A stretch of DNA of 64,000 bases. Origin: Plotosus lineatus. Taxonomy: Eukaryota; Chordata; Actinopteri; Siluriformes; Plotosidae. Positions 20,552-31,441 of this stretch are shown here, piece after piece. Made by a program: the position numbers and the translations under genes. Numbering within the stretch: the stretch's first letter is position 1; every line of letters starts with the position of its first letter. The notes under the pieces were generated by a model. It had not been told where the DNA came from. It saw only the letters and a list, made by a program, of their open reading frames with translations, and did not search any database. The stretch lies in the NCBI GenBank assembly GCA_024760905.1, contig CM045734.1, positions 38,735,064 through 38,799,063 of the forward strand, given 5' to 3'.

Positions 20552-22138
20552 CAGTGGGGCCAATAAGTTATTGGGCAACGAAAAATGTGCAAGTTCGCCC
20601 ATTTAAAAAGATAAGAGAGGTTTGTAATTTTCATCACAGGGACACATCAAGCTTGAGAGACAGAATATAAAAAAAAAAAAATCCAGGAAATCACATTGTA
20701 TTATTTTTAAACAATTTATTTGTGAAAATGGGAGGCCAATAAGTATTGGGCAGCCAGCAAAAGTTACTTTTAATACTTTGTAATGTAGCCTTGGTTGGCA
20801 ATGACAGAGCTCAAACGGTTCCTGTAGTTCTTGACCAGGTCTACACACACTTTAGTTGGTATTTTGTCCCACTCCTCTGCACAGATCTTCTCTAGAGCTG
20901 TGATGTTTGAGGGCTGTCGCTTGGCAACTCGAAGTTTTAACTCCCTCCACAGGTTTTCGATTGGGTTGAGGTCTGGAGACTGGCTAGGCCACTCCAGAAC
21001 CTCGATATGCTTTTTACGGGGCCACTCCTTGGTTTTCTTGGCTGTGTGCTTTGGATCGTTATCATGCTGGAAGACCCAGCCATGTTTCATCTTTAATGCT
21101 CTGACTGAGGGAAGGATGTTTTTACCCAAAATTTCACAATACATGGCCCCATTCATGTTGCCATTGATACGGTGCAGTTTTCCTGTCCCTTTTGCAGAAA
21201 AGCATCCCCAAAGCATGATGTGTCCACCACCATGCTTGACAGTAGGTATGGTGTTCTTGGGATGCAACTCAGCATTCTTCTTCCTCCAAACACAGCGAGT
21301 GCTGTTTAAACCAAAAAGTTCAATTTTGGTCTCATCTGACCACATCACATTCTCCCAATCGTCCAGATGGTCTTTAGCATATTTCAGACGGACCTTTCCA
21401 TGTTTTTTGTTTAGTAGGGGAACCTTTCGGGCGATGCAGGATTTCATCTCATGACGACGTAGTGTGTTAGTTATTGCCATCTTTGTGACGGTGGTTCCTG
21501 CCGTCTTCAAATCATTGCCGTTCCTGCCGTGTAGTTCTGGGCTGATTACTGACTGTTCTCAGGATCCTTTGAACCCCACGAGGTGAGATCTTGCATGGAG
21601 CGCCACTCCTAGGGAGGTTGTCAGTGATGTTATACTTCTTCCATTTTCTAATAATGTTTCCAACTGTTGATCTTTTCTCACAAAGTTGTTTACCAATTGC
21701 AGTTTGACTCATCTCAGCTTTGTGCAGTTGTACAATTTTATCTCTGGTGTCTTTGGGAAGCTCTCTGGTCTTGGTCATGGTGAAGACTGCAGTCTGACAG
21801 TTTGAAGGTGTGTGCAGATTTGAATGTGTCTCTTATGCATGGTTTGAAGGTGTGTGCAGGTGTCTCTTCTGCATCTAATCAGTTCAAACAGGCGTCATTC
21901 ATACTGTTAACGAGTGGGGGCCGAAATAATGTTTGTTTTCTAGCTGCCCAATACTTATTGGCCTCCCATTTTCATAAATAAATTGTTTAAAAATCAGACA
22001 AAGTGATTTCCTGGATTTTTTTTTACATTCTGTCTCAAGCTTGATGTGTACCTATGATGGAAATTACAAACCTCTCTTATCTTTTTAAATTGGTGAACTT
22101 ACAAATTTTTACATTACCCAATACTTATTGGCCCCACT
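20552..22138 (-). mobile_element. Tc1-like DNA transposon 2
   Basis: Ends CAGTGGGGCCAATAAG and its complement CTTATTGGCCCCACT, with TA outside both (20550-20551 and 22139-22140). Long inverted repeats hold a second inner copy of the motif (GGCCAATAAGTATTGGGCAG at 20732). It differs in sequence from copy 1 and is a distinct subfamily. Confidence 0.94.
20770..21778 (-). pseudogene. Tc1 transposase 2, frameshifted
   Basis: N-terminus [20 protein letters not shown] with helix-turn-helix up to about residue 85. A frame change near 21510-21525 follows, then one open frame with [11 protein letters not shown] (Asp), [14 protein letters not shown] (Asp) and [11 protein letters not shown] (Glu), and the C-terminus [16 protein letters not shown]. 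The catalytic triad is intact, but the single frame break inactivates the copy. Confidence 0.93.
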
Positions 22139-22140
22139 TA

Positions 22141-22259
22141 TACGGTGGCGTCGTGGTTAGCACTTAGCACGTCCGCCTCACACCAAGAAGGCCTGTGTTT
22201 GACTCCAGGTCTGGGCGTTTCTGTGTGGAGTTTGCATGTTCTCACCGTGCTTGTGTGGG

Positions 22260-22264
<5 letters not shown>
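22141..22264 (+). mobile_element. Family B SINE, 5' part
   Basis: tRNA-like head ACGGTGGCGTCGTGGTTAGC then AGAAGGCCTGTGTTTGACTCC and GTGTGGAGTTTGCATGTTCT. It breaks off into a (TA)n array. Confidence 0.8.
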
Positions 22265-22325
<61 letters not shown>

Positions 22326-22353
22326 CACTAGTATATATGCACATATATATATG

Positions 22354-22413
<60 letters not shown>

Positions 22414-22445
22414 TACATATATTCATATACATATATATGTATATA
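22265..22445. repeat. (TA)n arrays, interrupted
   Basis: Two long TA runs (22265-22318 and about 22359-22405) joined by TGCACATA-type sequence. Confidence 0.96.
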
Positions 22446-22517
22446 AACTGTGTCATGAGACAGTTACAAAATATGTTGGTAATGTACTTATATTAAAAAT
22501 ATATTTTATAGTTGAAC

Positions 22518-22845
22518 TGCTCTTCCTCCACATGGAAAGGAGCCAGTTGAGGTGGCTCGGGAATCTGATTAGAATGCCTCTCCCTTCTGAATGTCTACCT
22601 GATGTGGTATTTTGACCATTTTGAGCATGTCCAACAGGGAAGAGACCCCAGAGGCGACCCAGACTCTGGAGGGAAACCCCCCCCCCACTCCCCCCCCACA
22701 CACACTTTCCTGGAAGAACTATATGAAGTGGCTTGGAAGAGGTACATCTAGATCTCATTGCTTAGGCTGCTACCTCCACAACCCGACCTCAGTTTAAGTG
22801 GAAGAAGAAGATGATGATGATGATGATGATGATAATGAGGATTAT
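22518..22845 (+). mobile_element. Rex3-like LINE 3' end
   Basis: [16 protein letters not shown] can be read at the start. A degenerate 3' UTR and a (GAT)n tail at 22808-22835 follow. Same family as 7706-8932. Confidence 0.8.
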
Positions 22846-23169
22846 GTTTAATTATTCCACTGTATTGGACCATAACTAGCTTTTCTCATGGCTATGAAAA
22901 AAGAAACGTTCATGCATTTTGCATTCAAAACTTCGATGGGTGAAGAAAAGGATTAGGATAGGTTTTGAAGGGAGCATTAACAAATTTATGGTGATTTGCT
23001 TGCACCATTCACACAAAGAAAACTCTGAAGGTAGCAGTCACATGCTTTTAAAATATAGTCAGCTGTTTATGACCAAAGTGTAGTGCAGTGAGAGAGTGAG
23101 AGTTTTTATGTAATTATGATGAATATTTTTCTAAAGCTTACAACCCTAGTTAATGATATTAATTTATTC
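22846..23169. other. Intergenic, nothing recognised
   Basis: AT-rich single-copy-looking sequence. Confidence 0.45.
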
Positions 23170-23365
23170 TTTATTACGGTCGAGTGGAGCCCATCTCAGT
23201 TAACTATGGGCAAAAGCAGGGTTCACCATGAACAGCTTGCCATCGCAGGGTCAACACACACGTAATCATTCATATTCGCGCTCACATAGAAACCCTCTCA
23301 CCGAAAACAACACTTTCTTGCTGCGGGCAGACACGCTAGCCATGATGTCACAGTGCTGCCATTGG
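23170..23365 (-). mobile_element. Diverged SINE tail (type 1/family B)
   Basis: GAGCCCATCTCAGTTAAC, GGTTCACCATGAACAGC and TTTCTTGCTGCGGGCAGAC are degraded SINE words. Confidence 0.5.
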
Positions 23366-23402
23366 TTAATTGAATTAGCTGTTCATCTTTTGTAATACTG
23401 TA

Positions 23403-23957
23403 CCCCCATTTCACTGGACTATGGCTTGCAAGGATCATAGCGGAAAGGCACGGAAAGCAGTCTACGGAAGAGCTTCGGCATTTTTACACGGAAAACAGGT
23501 GAAAATCCTACGGAAAAGTGGAAATTCGTATACCCCCATTTTACTGGACTACGGCATGAAAGGATTGTGTAGCGGAAAGGCGCAGAACGCAGTCTACAGT
23601 AGAGCTTTGGCATTTTTACACAGGAAATGGGTGAAAATCCTACGGAAAAGTGGAAATTCTTACACTCTCGGAATGTTCATAGCATGTGCAGAACAGGTAC
23701 GCCAAAGTACGTCAAAGTGATTCCACGGGACACCCACGGAATTTTTCTCCGTGATCGTACTTTTGAACATGTTCAAAAGCACTTTGACGGAATATTTTGG
23801 CCTGCCGGAAGAATACAGAAGTGGAGGAAGACTTGTGGAATAACTACAGAATCACACGGAATGACACGGAAGATGAGGGAATAATTGCTGAACGTTTGCG
23901 GATGACAACATTTTTGCTTCCGTACGTCTGCCGTGCTCCAGTGAAACGCGGGTATAA
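23403..23957 (+). mobile_element. ACGGAA-rich inverted-repeat element, copy 1
   Basis: Ends are inverted repeats: CCCCCATTTCACTGGAC on the left and CCAGTGAAACGCGGG on the right, with TA outside. The left half is two tandem units of about 128 bp (23403-23530 and 23531-23660), each ending GAAAATCCTACGGAAAAGTG. The word ACGGAA or CGGAA recurs throughout. A second copy lies at 47558-48014 in the opposite orientation. A frame of about 99 codons is open in the tandem half (RASAFLHGKQVKILRKSGNS). I cannot assign it to a superfamily. Confidence 0.7.
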
Positions 23958-24090
23958 AACTCGAAGTTGTCCACTATCAACTGTATATTATAGGATTAGC
24001 TGTCAATAAGAGCACATGAAAAAAGCTGAGGAGATTTTTTTTTGTTTTGCAACAAAAATTTGAATTCTGCAACAGTATAAAATCCAGAAC

Positions 24091-24788
24091 TTCTTCTTCT
24101 TCTTCTTCTTTCACTTTCGGCTGCTCCCTTCAGGGGTCGCCACAGCAAATCATCCGCCTCCACCTCACCCTGTCCTCCGCATCTTCTTTTCTGACTCCAA
24201 CGACCTTCATGTCTTCCTTCACCACATCCATAAATCTCTTCTTCGGTCTTCCTCGAGGCCTTCTGCCTGGTAGTTCCAACCTCAGCATCCTACTGCCAAT
24301 AGACTCACTATCCCTCCTCTGTACATGTCCAAACCATCTCAATCTAGCCTCTCTGACTTTGTCTCCAAAACATCTTACGTGTGCTGTCCCTCTGATATAC
24401 TCATTTCTGATCCTATCCATCCTCGTTACTCCCAGGGAGAACCTCAACATTTTCATCTCCGCTACCTCCAGCTCTGCCTCCTGCCTTTTCCTCAGCGCCA
24501 CTGTTTCTAAGCCATACAACATCGCTGGCCTCAACACCGTCTTGTACACTTTTCCCTTCATTCTTGCTGACACTCTCCTATCGCACATCACACCGGATAC
24601 TTTTCTCCAACCATTCCAGCCTGCCTGCACACGCTTCTTCACCTCTTTTCCACACTCTCCATTGCTCTGGATTGTTGAGTAAGTACTTAAAATCCTCCAC
24701 CTTCGTTATCTCTGCTCCCTGTAACATCACCGTTCCTCCTGGGTCCTTCTCATTCACACACATGTATTCTGATTTTCTGAGGCTAACC
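24091..24788 (-). mobile_element. RTE LINE 3' fragment
   Basis: Minus-strand C-terminal RT region (GKVYKTVLRPAMLYGLETVA, RWFGHVQRRDSESIGSRM) plus the RTE 3' end and CTTCTTCTTC tail at 24091. A 170-residue stretch is still open. It is 5'-truncated near 24788. Confidence 0.92.
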
Positions 24789-24884
24789 TCACCAATAAAC
24801 CAGAGCTTTTGAATCCAACTTCTAAAGGAACAACTAGGGGGAGCCAAATTCCAAAGCAACACCAATATTCAGCTTTATATTTTA

Positions 24885-25205
24885 TTTTCATTTACAGAAC
24901 CACTCAATCTTACTAGGGTGGTGGGGAAGTTGCCTATCTCAGCTGGGGTGAATGTGGGGTAGACCATGAACAGTCTGCTAGGCCATGACAGGGCAAACAC
25001 TCACACAACCATTCATATTAGCATACACACCTAGGGATAATTTGGAACAGCGAATTAGCCTAATGTCCATGTTTTTGGAGTGTGGGAGGAAACCAGACTA
25101 AAAGGAGGAATCCTGTAGAAACATTGGAAGAACATATAAAAATGCTCGAGCCTGAGACCTTCTGGGTGTCAAGTGGACATGCAAACCATTACACCTATTC
25201 TGCCC
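24885..25205 (-). mobile_element. Diverged family B SINE
   Basis: GGTAGACCATGAACAGTCTG, CACACAACCATTCATATTAG and GTGTGGGAGGAAACCAGA show it is a decayed member. Confidence 0.6.
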
Positions 25206-25238
25206 ATTTAATATTTCACCTTTCATGTTGACATGCAA

Positions 25239-25584
25239 GGGCAGTGGTGGCCTACAGGTATAGGTGCTGGATCATTGATCCTAAAGATGGGGGTTCAAAC
25301 CCCAGTCACCACAGGTTGTCACTGCCCCCATCCCCCACCCCCAGTGCAGCTAACTGGGTTATCAAAGGCCGGCCATGTCTCTCACTGTCTATGGTGTGAG
25401 GTTGTAAAAGAATCGTTGCTGACTTTCAACAAGAGTAGCTGCATAGCCGTCAGTGTGTTTCCGCCCTGCGATGGCCTGGTGAGCTGTCCAGGGTGTACTT
25501 TGCCCTCGCCCGGAGTCGACTGCGATTGGTGCTAGCCTTCCTGCGACCCTAATTAGGATTAAGCGGTTACAGAAAATTAACTGA
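25239..25584 (+). mobile_element. Family A SINE, tail type 1, with TSD
   Basis: Runs from GGGCAGTGGTGGCC to GGTTACAGAAAATTAACTGA. Flanks ATGTTGACATGC (25225-25236) and ATGTTCACATGC (25585-25596) form a target-site duplication with one mismatch. Confidence 0.9.
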
Positions 25585-25802
25585 ATGTTCACATGCTTTT
25601 TAAAAATATCAATACTACTGTGAATGTTTTGATGTTAGATATAAACAAAGAGTCTCACTGATTTGTCCCTGAAAAAGATGCAAATCTAATAGTCAAGATC
25701 AAGCATATCTTGATCCCCATACACTGCTGCATTATCTATATCACTTATGCATTGGAGTCACTTCCAGTTGTCTTTATGTAAAAGGGGTGGTATACCCTGA
25801 TA

Positions 25803-26010
25803 GGGCAGTGGTGGGCTAGTGGTGAAAGCAGTGGGTTACTGATCTGAAGGTCAGCGGTTCAATAACCAGTATGACTCCTGCTCGACCTTTGAGCGAGGTC
25901 ATTAACCCTTAACTGCTCAGTTGAATAAAAAAAAAAAAAAAAAAAAAAAAAAAAGACAATTGTAAGTTGCTCTGGATAAGAGCCTTTGCGAAATGGTGTA
26001 AATGTAAATA
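25803..26010 (+). mobile_element. HE1-like tRNA-derived SINE
   Basis: Head GCAGTGGTGGGCTAGTGGTG, box B-like GCGGTTCAATAACC, then TTAACCCTTAACTGCTCAGT, a 27-base A-run, and the tail AAGTTGCTCTGGATAAGAGC. The head resembles family A but the tail is L2-type, so head and tail combine differently. Confidence 0.8.
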
Positions 26011-26089
26011 CCGGAACAGGTCGTCAATCTAATGCAAAGACAAAACTACTTACATTCAAAACTATGGACAATTTACATGGTGATGATAA

Positions 26090-26425
26090 TTTCCTTTAGG
26101 CTTTTCCCCTTTTTCAGGGGTCGCCACAGCGAATGATTTACATGTTTGATGTTGAATGCACTTCCTGACACAACCCTGTAGAACAGGACAGAAACACGCT
26201 GACGGCTTTGCAGCTACTCTTTACGAAAGTCAGCAATGGTTCTTTTCCATGAACCTCTCAACCATAGACAGTGAAAAACAGGGCCGGCCTTTGATAACCC
26301 AGTTAGCTGCACTGGGGGGGGGGGGGGGGGGGGGAACGACACGACGACAGTGAAAACTTTGTGGAGAGTGGGACTCGAACCCCCAACCTCAGGATCAGCG
26401 ATCCAGCACCCTTGACCATCAGGCT
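26090..26425 (-). mobile_element. Family A SINE, tail type 2, with 21-base poly-G run
   Basis: Minus-strand copy with LINE-derived tail (GGGGTCGCCACAGCGAATGA). The G/C run normally 5-9 long in this family has grown to 21 G at 26314-26334. Confidence 0.9.
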
Positions 26426-26506
26426 AACAGTATAACGGTATAGGATGAAAAACAAGTAATTTTTACAAAAAACCCCAAAACAAAATAAATCAGACATGAA
26501 GATATA

Positions 26507-26830
26507 TACATATATGGCCAAATGTATGCGGACACTTGACTGTGGGGACTGTGCTTGTGGTATCTGTGGTAATTCAGCTACGTTAGCAAACTACATCTTC
26601 AACGTTAGCAAACTACATCTTCATGGAGCTCATTCTATGTGGAGTGCCAGTGCGATGGTGGAACAGATTTCAGCCCATAAGTTCCAGGGAAGGACCAGTG
26701 GATAGCATATAACAATATTCTAAACAATTGTGTGCTGCCAACTTTGTGTGAACGCAACATGTCAATGGAGGAAACATATCTACGAGAGACAGGAAGTTGT
26801 CCACATACGTTTTTGTATATACTGTACATT
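26507..26830. mobile_element. Deleted Tc1-like element (MITE-like)
   Basis: Ends TATGGCCAAATGTATGCGGA and complement-like TTGTCCACATACGTTTTTGT match the termini of the fish Tc1 group whose ends read TGGCCAAAAGTATGTGGACA. The interior keeps GTGCTGCCAACTTTGTG, a piece of that transposon. It includes a 22-bp tandem duplication around 26578-26624 (GTTAGCAAACTACATCTTCA). Confidence 0.65.
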
Positions 26831-26959
26831 CAAGCAAATATAAAGTCATCGGTTGTGTTTTGCCAATGCATGTGCAGAATGATGTATGTTGTGTCCAATT
26901 GGAGATTAACAGTAATTCTCATTGTGGTTCTTGGACAGTATTGTCAAATGTAGCATTCG

Positions 26960-28620
26960 GATTGGGTTGAATAGTTTAAATATTTTGGTTTTCTGTGGAT
27001 TTTTCCAAATCATTTGAATGTCTGAGGACACACATACCCATAAGCAACTTCATATTAATATGATATTAATACATTTTAAAATGCCATTCTCATTTTGTTT
27101 AATGATTATTTTAGTATCAGGTGTGAAAACGCTTGAGTATACTGTGGATGGGACACCAGCCAATCACAGAGCACAGAAAAGATTGTTCTGATAGAAAATC
27201 CCCAGACACCGTTTACAGTTCTGGAGTGGCTTATCTAGTGCCCAGTCCACTCTGATTGGTCTACAATGGCATTGTCTGTCAGATTGGCCTTGTTCAAACC
27301 GGTTCTTCATGACATCACTTAACCCAACATGTCTTGACATGCCTCGAGTTGACCTTGAAGGGTGCACCCATCGCCTAAGATGGACATTTTCTTTTCTTTT
27401 CAAGGTCAGACAGGCAATACTTGTATAGTGTGAAATGACCCAAATAAAATATCTTACACTCACTTCAGCGAATAAACTCCTCATGCAGTAGTCATATAGA
27501 TCATCCAATAATTAAATAGTGCAGTAAATCATACAATTGCTCTTCTAAGGGTATAATCATGAACAATTTAAATATATTTTTCATGAGCGGTGACTTCATT
27601 GGACAGTTTTCCATTTCAAGATTACAAATTTCTTTAAATAAAGAAAGTATGATCACTCACGCTCAAGGATATTACAATTTGTCTCTTTATATTCATGCTA
27701 ATGATAAATAATTAATTTGAGTATGTGATAGGGGCATCCAACCATTTGCATAAGATTCATGGAGGACCAAATATATGACATTACAGACTGGCAGGATATC
27801 CTCAGTTCAGAGGTCCAAAACACACAACGCCCCCACTGATGGCTGATACCCTGATCTTCCTCCACTTCAGTACAGAGTACGAAGGAGACTGATGTGCATT
27901 GAATTCCGACAGGTTTGCGTATTTCCAAAGTTGGATTATAGTTAAATCAAAGGAAATTATATTGTGTCAGTTTTAAAGTCTTTGTGTTTCGTCATATGAT
28001 ATGCTATGATTTGGTAATGTTTGTCTTGAACTGGACCTCTGGCGGGTCAGGCAATCTTGGCAGCTTTAGGTTTGGCATACGGTAAAGTGTTGAATCATGT
28101 CATGAAATCTCTGAGCTTAATCCTGCACAACTCTGGTACATTATGAGGTCATAACTTTGAAAGTTGCTTTGTCTGTATCGGATTGTTTTATATCAAAGGC
28201 AGTGTGAACGGGCCCTGAATGTTAAGCACAATTTTGTTGAGCAATGATACTGAAAGACGAGTGCTGATTCCTTTTCTAGTTATTTGTTTTGGGACATTAC
28301 GAGTGAAGGAGTAATGCTCCATCAGGAGCCACATTTCCTCTGCGAGTTACTTACGTATTCAAGTATGACACACACACTTAATCTAAATATTTGTGCGCTG
28401 CCTGTAAACACATTCTGTTCTGGTTGGCCTTACGGGATATTTTTTCCCATATACTGAGGGAACATGTTGCCATGATCTATAAACTGTTGCTCAAACTATG
28501 ATCTCATCACATTCATAACTGTTCAGCACAGCAAGCACAGTTCTCAAGGCTGACAGCAGACTGGTTTACTTCAGGTCCAATTCACATTATAGCTTTGACA
28601 AGATGCATGCATAATGCTTT
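26960..28620. other. Intergenic, nothing recognised
   Basis: About 1.6 kb of ordinary-composition sequence without SINE, LINE or coding signal. Short open frames here have no family resemblance. Confidence 0.5.
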
Positions 28621-28756
28621 TTTTTTTTTTTAACTCTTCTCTCTGGATTATAAGGACGCCTGGTGCAATTCATCTTTATATAAATTAAACAAGGGTGGAT
28701 ATGAAATCATACTCAGGATGGTCAGTGACTGATACGGTCATTTGGTTCACATGATT

Positions 28757-28760
<4 letters not shown>

Positions 28761-28798
<38 letters not shown>
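28761..28798. repeat. (TA)n microsatellite
   Basis: TA run immediately left of a SINE. Confidence 0.96.
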
Positions 28799-28803
<5 letters not shown>

Positions 28804-28804
<1 letters not shown>

Positions 28805-29151
28805 AGCAGTGGTGGTCTAGCAGTATAGGGTGCTGGATCGCTGATCCTAGGGTTGGGGGTTCGAGTCCCACTCTCCACAAGGTTGTCACTGCCCCCCAAG
28901 TGCAGCTAACTGGGTTATCAAAGGCCGGCCATGTCTCTCACTGTCTACGGTGTGAGGTTCATGTAAAAGAACCATTGCTGACTTTCATAAAGAGTAGCTG
29001 CAAAGCCGTCAGCGTGTTTCTGTCCCTTGATAAAGGGTTGTGTCAGGAAGGGCATCCGACGTAAAAACCTCTGCCAAATCAAACATGCGAATCAGATGAT
29101 TTGCTGTGGCGACTCCTGCAAAAGGGAAAAGCCGAAAGGGAAAGAAGAAGA

Positions 29152-29152
<1 letters not shown>
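28804..29152 (+). mobile_element. Family A SINE, tail type 2, in a TA/CA microsatellite
   Basis: Head AAGCAGTGGTGGTCTAGCAG to tail GTGGCGACTCCTGCAAAAGG and AAGAAGAA. TA/CA repeats lie directly on both sides, so the insertion was into, or seeded, a microsatellite. Confidence 0.92.

Positions 29153-29213
<61 letters not shown>
29153..29213. repeat. (CA)n microsatellite
   Basis: About 27 CA units after the SINE tail. Confidence 0.97.
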
Positions 29214-29216
<3 letters not shown>

Positions 29217-29292
29217 TATATATACACAGACACATATCACATATGTATATACATACATACATATACTAGTATATATACACACACACATATAT

Positions 29293-29473
29293 ATAGAGGA
29301 TTTTCTGAGTAGATCCTTCCGTAGGAGAGTGCTCAATACTTTTTGGTAGAGCAAATAACAATAAAAATAAAAGGACAGGACAAAGACTTTCTATTGAAAC
29401 TCCATTTATCACTACAGATCTGTTTCGAGGGGTGGTGAAACCATCCTCTCTCTTCAGGTGATTATAGAAGAAT
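29293..29473 (-). mobile_element. Penelope-like repeat unit, third copy
   Basis: Same ~180-bp unit as 5233-5416, opposite strand, with a small insertion (ATTTTTATT region near 29360). Both ends abut TA-rich microsatellites, as at the first locus, which supports these being true element ends. Confidence 0.6.
29406..29462 (-). ncRNA. Hammerhead ribozyme-like motif (copy 3)
   Basis: Minus-strand CTGAAGA (29451-29457), hairpin, GAAA (29422-29425), CAGATCTG, TA, and flanking ATCAC/GTGAT pairing are all retained. The stem II arm is one base shorter than in copy 2. Confidence 0.5.
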
Positions 29474-29488
29474 GATATATGATATATC

Positions 29489-29527
<39 letters not shown>

Positions 29528-29528
29528 T

Positions 29529-29561
<33 letters not shown>

Positions 29562-29576
29562 CACATACACACATAC

Positions 29577-29621
<45 letters not shown>

Positions 29622-29623
29622 TA
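29474..29623. repeat. Compound (TA)n/(CA)n microsatellite
   Basis: Alternating TA and CA runs. Confidence 0.96.
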
Positions 29624-30069
29624 CCGTATATGTTTCTTTTTTCCCTGACACAAAGGTAATCAAATTTAATGACACTTTACAGGCAACACCTTTTTAAAGA
29701 AAACTTGGCTCATTATTTTTTCCCCTTAGTGATTTGCTTTGAGATGGATGATAATCCGATCACAAATAATTATTTTCTTGCACATTTGATCAACAGTATT
29801 TTGGAGGAAACACCTTTTGACTGAAAAATATAACTGCAGATAATAATGTGTTGGCGGTTTCATCTCATTTTAGTTTACTATCAACACACTGAACCGTGCC
29901 CTCAGTAAATCTCTGAAGGTTAAACTTCTTGAAGTAGTTGGACCATCGCAGCCAATGATGTCAGGTTGGATTTCATGAAAGAGGATATCAAGCTTCTGAG
30001 ATATTCAGGTACCACAGGATTTTATGAGTTAGTTGGGAAGAATACAGATCTAATGAGACCATACCGCAG

Positions 30070-30317
30070 AAACTGAACACCCAAAGGAAACGCCCAACTG
30101 CCATTGTCAAACGTGAGCTAGCCTATTTTTGCCATATCACAAGAGCTGCAGGTTTATTATGTACTTGAGGGCAGAGTGAAGAGGACTAGATCAAGAGGTT
30201 GGCCTCGGAGAGGATGGATGGATGGATGGATGGATGGATGGATGGATGATATCTGAGATTGGACAGGCCACATGCTTTGCCTTTCCGATGATAGCTGACC
30301 CTTAAGCTTGAAGAAGG

Positions 30318-30320
<3 letters not shown>
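30070..30320 (+). mobile_element. Decayed LINE C-terminal fragment with (GATG)n
   Basis: In shifting frames it reads VKRELAYFCHITRA, GRVKRTRSRGWPRRGW and DISDWTGH, resembling the C-terminal block (LxYFGHVMR ... GRPRxRWxDDIxDWTG) of a non-LTR polyprotein. A (GATG)n run at 30217-30249 lies inside the block. Confidence 0.45.

Positions 30321-30376
<56 letters not shown>
30321..30376. repeat. (GA)n microsatellite
   Basis: About 27 GA units. Confidence 0.97.
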
Positions 30377-30379
<3 letters not shown>

Positions 30380-30831
30380 ACATAACGCTGTTTAAACAAT
30401 GAAAGGAAACTCCCAGTTTATAACTCACCAGTCAATGTTGTTTTAAAACTACACAACAATTTGCACCAATGTTTATCATACCAAGGAATCTAAATTCATT
30501 TTCTGTTTTGAAAAATAATTTATTTTCAGAATTGTATCATATAAGAAACATGGTGGTGCAGTGTGGAGCATTATCACCTCAAGGTTTACTACCTCACGTT
30601 TTGCATGTTTTACATAAATTCTGGTGGGTTTATTTTGAGGTCCCTGCTTTTTTTTTTTTTTTTTTTCAAAAAACCTCCTTGTGTTAATGTGTTGTGCGTC
30701 CCAATGTCATACCCACTATCCCTATATTAACCTCTCGACCCACTGAGAGCCTGATCAACATAAAGTGCTTAGCAATGACGACTGGATCGTCCAACATTTG
30801 TTTATGTCATTATAATAATTATTATTATTCA

Positions 30832-31157
30832 GTTCATTTTCTGTAACCGCTTAATCCTAATTAGGGTCGCAGGGAGGCTGGCGCGCATCCCAGCCAACTC
30901 CGGGCGAGGGCAGAGTACACTCTGGACAGCCCGCCAGGCCATCACAGGGTGGAAACATGCCGACGGCTTTGCAGCCTACTCTTGTTGAAAGTCAACAATG
31001 GTTCTTTTACATGAACCTCACACCATAGACAGTGAGAGACATGGCCGGCCTTTGATAACAACCCAGTTTGCTGCACTGGGGGGGGACAGTGACAAACCTT
31101 GTGGAGAGTGGGACCCAAACCCCCAACCTCCCATGCCACTAGACCACCACTGCTCCA
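30832..31157 (-). mobile_element. Family A SINE, tail type 1
   Basis: GTTCATTTTCTGTAACCGCT to ACCACTGCTCC, inserted in an ATT/TAA simple repeat that continues on both sides. Confidence 0.9.
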
Positions 31158-31294
31158 ATTATTATAATAATAATAATAATTATTATTATTAGTAGTAGTA
31201 GTACTAATAATAACAATGTTGTCTGTTTTCTTAAAGCCACACTGAATAGTACAATGTTGGATATGAGAACTGAGATGCTTTGTCCTAAGCAAAT

Positions 31295-31405
31295 TACAAA
31301 TGGGGGGGATTGTGTCCAAATTCGTGGACTGGTGTGAGCGCAACCACTTGTGCTTGAACACCAGGAAGACGAAGGAGATGGTGGTCGACTTCAGAAGAAG
31401 CACAC

Positions 31406-31441
<36 letters not shown>

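Noticed and set aside
26732..26953. 73-codon open frame near a candidate small gene.
   Set aside because: It overlaps the terminal repeat of a deleted Tc1 element and has no family resemblance.
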